Source: Boletus sp. NGJ
Lineage: Eukaryota; Basidiomycota; Agaricomycetes; Boletales; Boletaceae
DNA: 64,000 nucleotides
Reading direction: 5' to 3'
NCBI GenBank assembly: GCA_019096195.1
Contig: JAGTXK010000275.1
Coordinates: forward strand, 372,001-436,000
Shown: positions 59,244 to 64,000 of the stretch, piece after piece
How the letters are laid out: each line of letters opens with the position of its first letter
How positions within the stretch are numbered: the first letter of the stretch is position 1
The notes under the pieces: model-generated
The model's database searches: none
The model's input: the letters and a program-made list of their open reading frames with translations, nothing else
What the model was told of the DNA's origin: nothing
Translations under genes and position numbers: made by a program

Positions 59244-61027
59244 CGGTGACCGTCAAGACAGCATCGAGAGTCACTTTTGTTATCTGTATGATTCTCTGTC
59301 TTATTGTCGATATCTTCTTATCGTCATTGCTAACATTGCTATCTCGTATCTCGGATTTTGCGAGATAAGGTTTGTCGGGTTTGTTTTTTCTCGTTGCGAG
59401 GGGACTGGCCTTGGCTGACCTAATTTTCATAGACGATGCGATCGATATGATCTAAAAGGGATGTTGTCATGGGCCCGCAATCCTCATGTACCCTTTCGTG
59501 TTTTAAGCTTTTCATGTTCAAGTGCCACGGGTTCGGAGATATCGGTTGCGAGGACGTACGTGTTTTTTATTCTCTGGCCCTTGTGGTGTTCCAAGCCTTG
59601 GCACTGCGGAACCCCGCGGTGGCGCACTTTATCGCAGGCAACAGGTACAACTACGACACCGACAATCGGGTCGCAGATCATCCGACAAAGGGCCAAGAAG
59701 CGTGCGATGCGCCGACATGTTGTCAAAGGACATAGTCGCGTGCCCTGTCCAAAGGTATCGATGTGATTCGCCCTTCATGTGGGCCCCGCCCGAGTCGCCG
59801 ATGCATTACGCGGCAGCGCTGAAGATTGGCTTTAAGCTCTTCCTTCCTTATGACCTCGTTGCCCCCCTTTACACGGATGGATTGCATCCGAACTGGTTGG
59901 AATATTCTGGTCGCACGTTGGTGTCGACGTAGATTTTTACCTTGTCGATGGATGGATCACCCCCGTTGCATTCCGTACCGGCGGTTTACTTGTTGGCCAG
60001 TTGATCAAGACGAGACCACATTCGGTCCCGACGATTGGACCCGACGCCTCGATGACAGCGACTACATGGCGTACTTGACGGTATTCGACGACATGACGGA
60101 AAATCGTCGTACGACAACACATTTTGTCACGAGTGGCGACAAGTGGCTTTTATTTAATGCGCCGGTGGCGTTTCTTTGGTCTAGGTCGGCGTTACTCAGA
60201 CAGTCACTTGGAACGATTTTGAAGAGTGTGTCGTATATCTATATCAGACCCGTTCGACCGCAGCCGCAAGCCTGGACGACGAACGGCTCCGAACAACCGC
60301 GAGCGTCGATCACGACATGGGGATGTCATGGACGGTGGACTGATCACGTTCTTCCCGCCATTGATGTCTTATTTTATCCAGGCTCTCAAGCCGAACGCGT
60401 CACGGAGGGTCGTTGAATATCGTTCATGTAGGGCCCAAGCGCTTGCCCACGTCTGCATTGTACCAGCCACTCCCGTCGGTCAGTTGCGAATGCAGACAAT
60501 GTCAGTCGCGCGTTTACGCTGACCCTCGCGAACTCGCAAATCTCAGGGATGCCCATTGGACCTTTGGGGATCTGTCACGCTCCGGTGAGCCCGCGCCAGC
60601 GCGACGGCTTGCGTTCGGCACTGGTATATGTTGCCTCTGAGAAGGGCGTGTCGCGTGGAGGGGTACCAGACGAATGAAGATTAGCCACCGGTTTCTTCAA
60701 GGCGTTCCCGCGGCCAGTTGAACGTTATTGCTGGCTACAAGGTTCCATGCGACCCCGGGCAGTGGTTCGGAGGCTGTAGGGATGGACCGGGTGATTGCAC
60801 TGACTTTGACTCACGGTGATTACATATTCCGATACGTTGGGGACTGCGCAATCAAAATTGTTGCGCAGATGACCGGTTGACCATTGTCACTATCCGGCCA
60901 CGGTGGGCCCCGCGATAATCGCGTAGCGCTAGGTATCACTCGATCGATGGGCGTTGAAATGATTGATCAGAATGATGAGTGGTAACCCTGTCCAACCTCT
61001 TTCACCTCTTTCGCTGCTCAAACACCC
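59244..61027. other. Host-like stretch with unassigned, possibly decayed coding sequence
   Basis: Overlapping coding-like frames but no recognised family. Examples are RVFYSLALVVFQALALRNPA (about 59560-59620), FYLVDGWITPVAFRTGGLLV (about 59936-59995) and TVFDDMTENRRTTTHFVTSG (about 60079-60140). The register changes without clear introns, so this could be a decayed gene next to the decayed oxidoreductase. No mobile-element ends or repeats seen. Confidence 0.4.
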
Positions 61028-63116
61028 ATGATCTCCGTCGATCAAGCATTCAAGGGACGGCACCCCGGGGAACAGGCCGTCCAAAAGTTGATGTGCCTCC
61101 CTGAGCGTGTGTCCATCAGTGCGATCGTCAACCAACTCCCCGATCAGCACCGTATATTCCATAGCACCCGTCTGCACTACGTCCCCATTACGACCCTGGA
61201 CGACGAGGGACGGCCCTGGGCGTCCGTCCTTTGTTCCTCTCAGGGCATCCCTGGATTCATCTACTCCCCCACCAGCACCTCGCACCACGTCCGCGCGTGT
61301 GGCCTAGGGATCCTATTTCCACCACCCTCGCGCAGCTTGATGATCGGAAGGACAAGGACAACTCTTTGCCAGTGTTGGCATCGGGGCTGGGTCTCGAGCC
61401 GAGTACGCGTCGAAGGAACAAGTTTTCTGGTTGGGTGTCGCACGCCAGTTTTGATGGGCGTGATCTGATCCTCGAGTTATCGGTCACACATGCGTTGGGG
61501 TGCGTCTGGTTCTTCCATCCCAACGCTCCGAGAGGGGGAACGTGTCATTGACTTTTACACCACCCCGGTCGCAACCTGCGTAGGTTGTGTCCAAAGTATA
61601 TCAAAGTGAGAGACCTCGAGCCGCACCCGGACGTCGTGCCGCGCGTCGTTCATGACCGCTGGCACCTGACGCAAGGGGAGAGACTACCAGACGACGTCGT
61701 TCAGTACATTCATCAGGCCGACACCGCCTTTCTTGCCACATCTTACGTTGCCCGGCCCGGGGACGCGGACGTTCACCCCTCACGCGTCGATACTAATTGG
61801 TGGAAGACGGGGCTTCGTTCGCGTGCGCCCGGGGGACGGGAGCACCCTCGCCCTGCCAAACTATAATGGTACGCTTCATCCCGATAGAGACGTTATGTCC
61901 TTGCGTCTCGCCCCTCATTGTCGTTTCCAGGCAATCGGATGATGAACTCTCTGGGGAACATCTGCATTACCCCTTTAGCAGGCATCATATTTCCCTCCTT
62001 CTCCACAGGCACAATTCTCTATGTGACCGGTAGAGCGGAGACGCTGTTTGGGGAAGCAGCGAAAAAAACTCATGCCTCGTGTGAGCGCAGTCACTGTCAT
62101 CCACATAACGGGCTTTTCCTTTGTGGAGAACGCGATGCCGATACGCGAGACGCCTGGCACGGTGGAGGACAGCCCATATTGTCCCCCTATCTGCTACTTG
62201 TCAGAGGAGACACCGCCAGAGTCTTTGCACGGGGACGTCCCTCTTTCACTCGTCAAGACGCGCGTGCCCAATGACACGTTGGTGAGTTTCACGTTCCAGG
62301 CGTCGCGCCCCGTGCAAATTCGCGCGAGTCAGAACGCAGTTCTCGACCTCTCCCACTTTGTCCGAGAACGCACTCCTGAACTCGTGGAGTGGACGCCGAG
62401 TACCTGGGCCCAGAGCGACGATTGCGTGCGTACCTGGACTGTGTCTGTGCCGCCGACACCGGCGTCTCCAGCTACGTTCTCACTCACGATCCGACTGATC
62501 CAACGCGGACTCGTTACCCCTATTCTCCATCAGCTCGCGCACAAAGTGGATCCAAATCACGAGGGTAGTAGGATCGTCGACGTGTCATCGCTGGGAATCG
62601 TCGCACAGCTGCGCGGCGTTGGAGGGGATTTTCCAGTGCCGGAGCCTCTCGCAGCATGCGATGGGGGGCGTCGCTTACTCTGGATCGCGGGAGGAATTGG
62701 GCTGACGCCTTACCTCGGCCTGACGCGCTACGTCGTCCAATCCGCGCGGCGGACGTATGGCGTCCGGGACGTCGTCCTCGCCATCTCGGCACGCGAACCA
62801 GAGGTGATGTTGTCCCTCGTGCTCGAATCCTACGCGGACGACGTTTCGGACTCCGGAGTGGGTCTGGGCGACGCTTGCGATTCATCTCTTTAGTGATCGT
62901 GCTCCAGAGAGTCTGCCACGCATGTCGACGTGCGTGTCGGTGACGTTGCACCAGGGACGCATCGATGACAAGGGGGCGTTCTTTGAGAGCGTGGGTGCGC
63001 GGGAGCGGGAATCGCACATCTGCGGACCTTTGCCATTTGTGCTCAATGCGATGAAGTCGCTCACCGCGGCCGGGGTGGACGCAGAGAGCGTCCGTAGAGA
63101 GCGGTTCACATATTAG
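61028..63116 (+). pseudogene. PNPOx-like/FNR-like flavin oxidoreductase, decayed
   Basis: Remains of a fused oxidoreductase: an N-terminal FMN-binding split-barrel domain (pyridoxamine-phosphate-oxidase-like) and a C-terminal ferredoxin-reductase-type FAD/NAD domain. Pieces in order: MISVDQAFKGRHPGEQAVQK (61028), WPRDPISTTLAQLDD, SGWVSHASFDGRDL, an 84-base intron (61500-61583), CPKYIKVRDLEPHP, DTAFLATSYVARPGDADVHP, GGRRGFVRVRPGDGSTL, MNSLGNICITPLAGIIFPSF, LMPRVSAVTVIHITGFSFVE, LLWIAGGIGLTPYLGLTRYV (nucleotide binding) and HICGPLPFVLNAMKSLTAAG, ending at 63116. The register slips at about 61295, 61797, 62065 (an A-run) and between 62840 and 62880, none at introns. Four slips point to a pseudogene. 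The domain order is that of known fungal and bacterial fusion proteins. Confidence 0.85.
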
Positions 63117-63280
63117 GAAGCTGGGTAGATTAAGCGATTCCCTGCGGAAGGATTTCAAGATCCTGTGTCATCCGTTCTATGGCGATTTTTTTTTCTTCTT
63201 TGTGTAGAGAAAAGGACATAATCAGATGTGATATATTCTCAAGGATAAGCGTTCGGATATAGATATACTGTACGGGGACC
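63117..63280. other. Intergenic, between convergent genes
   Basis: 3' flanks of the oxidoreductase pseudogene and the GST gene. A run of nine T lies near 63187. Nothing else seen. Confidence 0.5.
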
Positions 63281-64000
63281 TCAAGGGGGCCTTGCACCAG
63301 CGGACAAGGTACCCGCCTTGGTTTGCTTAACAGCATCCAACTGATCCATTTTCTCCATCCACCTGAGCAGACGGGGACTCAACAATTCCCCCTCTGGGAT
63401 AGCCCTTAGATCCGCCAAGAGCGGGAAGAGGAAAAAGTCGGCCCAGCTGAGTTTCTCGGCAAAGACGAACCCGTCCGGGGACATGTTGTCCTCGCTCTGC
63501 TTGAGGAATTTACGGAGCCGTTCGACGCCAGCTGCGATGTTGCTGCGGATCTCAGCGTCGGAGAGTTTGCCCTCGTCATTCGCTGCGACACGGGGCTTGA
63601 CGACGCCCATTTCCACGGCAGGGAAACCTGATGAGAAAGTGGACGATCAGAACCGAAAACGACCGTAGACGAGTGATCAGAATGCATCAAACTTACCGTG
63701 TGCGCCTGCGAAGCTGACGAATTCCCACATCTGTTCCGCGATGAGGGAATGACCATCGCCATGGTCGATGGTGAGAGTAGGCTCTGGAGCGATGCGATCG
63801 ATGTAACGCGCGATCGCTTGAGACTCTCTCAGTTTGAGATCGACTCTCTTGCCATCGATCTCGTGGATGATGAGTGTGGGCAAGAATCCGAACGGATGGT
63901 TCTCGTAGGCGGTGTCGGAGAGGGGTACGACGCGGACTTGGTGAAAGTCGAGGCCTTTGTAGGTGAGTCCGAGCGTGATGGAGCGAGTAAAGGTGCTAAA
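63281..64000 (-). CDS. Glutathione S-transferase, 5' end outside the window
   Basis: Cytosolic-type GST, which conjugates glutathione to electrophiles. The visible first exon (64000-63697) is an N-terminal thioredoxin-like domain: FSTFTRSITLGLTYKGLDFH, YENHPFGFLPTLIIHEIDGK with the conserved proline, and LRESQAIARYIDRIAPEPTL, where ESQAI is the glutathione-binding motif. A 69-base intron (63696-63628) joins AGAHG to FPAVEMGVVKPRV in frame. The second exon is the helical C-terminal domain, with FAEKLSWADFFLFPLLADLR, a usual GST helix, and ends at 63281 (SAGARPP). The first residues lie beyond the window end. The class within fungal GSTs cannot be fixed. No lesion visible. Confidence 0.92.

Noticed and set aside
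1-64000. CRISPR array, rRNA, tRNA or bacterial-type operon
   Set aside because: None seen. The direct repeats present are irregular micro-repeats or transposon parts, and the genes are spliced eukaryotic genes.

Overview
The window reads as nuclear DNA of an agaricomycete (mushroom-forming basidiomycete). Host genes are cut by many GT-AG introns of about 47-87 bases. The gene content is typical of that group: a copper-radical (glyoxal) oxidase, a DUF6533 membrane protein, a P-loop NTPase multigene-family protein, 3-hydroxyanthranilate dioxygenase, UBA2 and a GST. The repeats are chromodomain Gypsy elements, Plavaka, PIF-Harbinger, Tc1 and pogo transposons.

Layout. 1-4850: left host block, with the 5' end of a glyoxal oxidase gene (minus strand) and a small unknown gene; the rest is unassigned. 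5197-11560: first AT-rich repeat zone, with a non-autonomous element (copy L), two head-to-head LTR fragments, and a Tnp2-like transposase remnant interrupted by a Tc1-like element. 11833-18761: host island with a P-loop NTPase gene and a DUF6533 gene, both on the minus strand, separated by a stretch I could not resolve. 18930-52459: large transposon graveyard. Its core is one minus-strand Plavaka transposase, split by a solo LTR, a Tc1-like element and a 20.6 kb nest of Gypsy elements. The nest sits in a Plavaka intron and is flanked by the 5-base duplication ATCAC. To its right lie copy R of the non-autonomous element, with a 1085-base solo LTR inside it, and a complete-looking PIF-Harbinger element (TSD TAA). 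52630-64000: gene-dense right host block with an alpha/beta hydrolase, an unknown conserved protein, 3-hydroxyanthranilate 3,4-dioxygenase (kynurenine route to NAD), another unknown conserved protein, UBA2 (SUMO E1), a decayed flavin oxidoreductase and a GST cut by the window end.

The repeats can be ordered by nesting: Plavaka is older than the outer Gypsy and the Tc1 copy inside it; the outer Gypsy is older than the 1085-base solo LTR in its gag region; copy R is older than the second 1085-base solo LTR. Older copies carry many CG-to-TG/CA changes, while the inner Gypsy copies keep their CG sites, as expected from cytosine methylation or a RIP-like process. I found no CRISPR array, tRNA or rRNA. 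The candidate for an undescribed system is the L/R element family, with ends CATCAGTAAAAACAGGAC, a body of CATAGT-like repeats and no recognisable protein.
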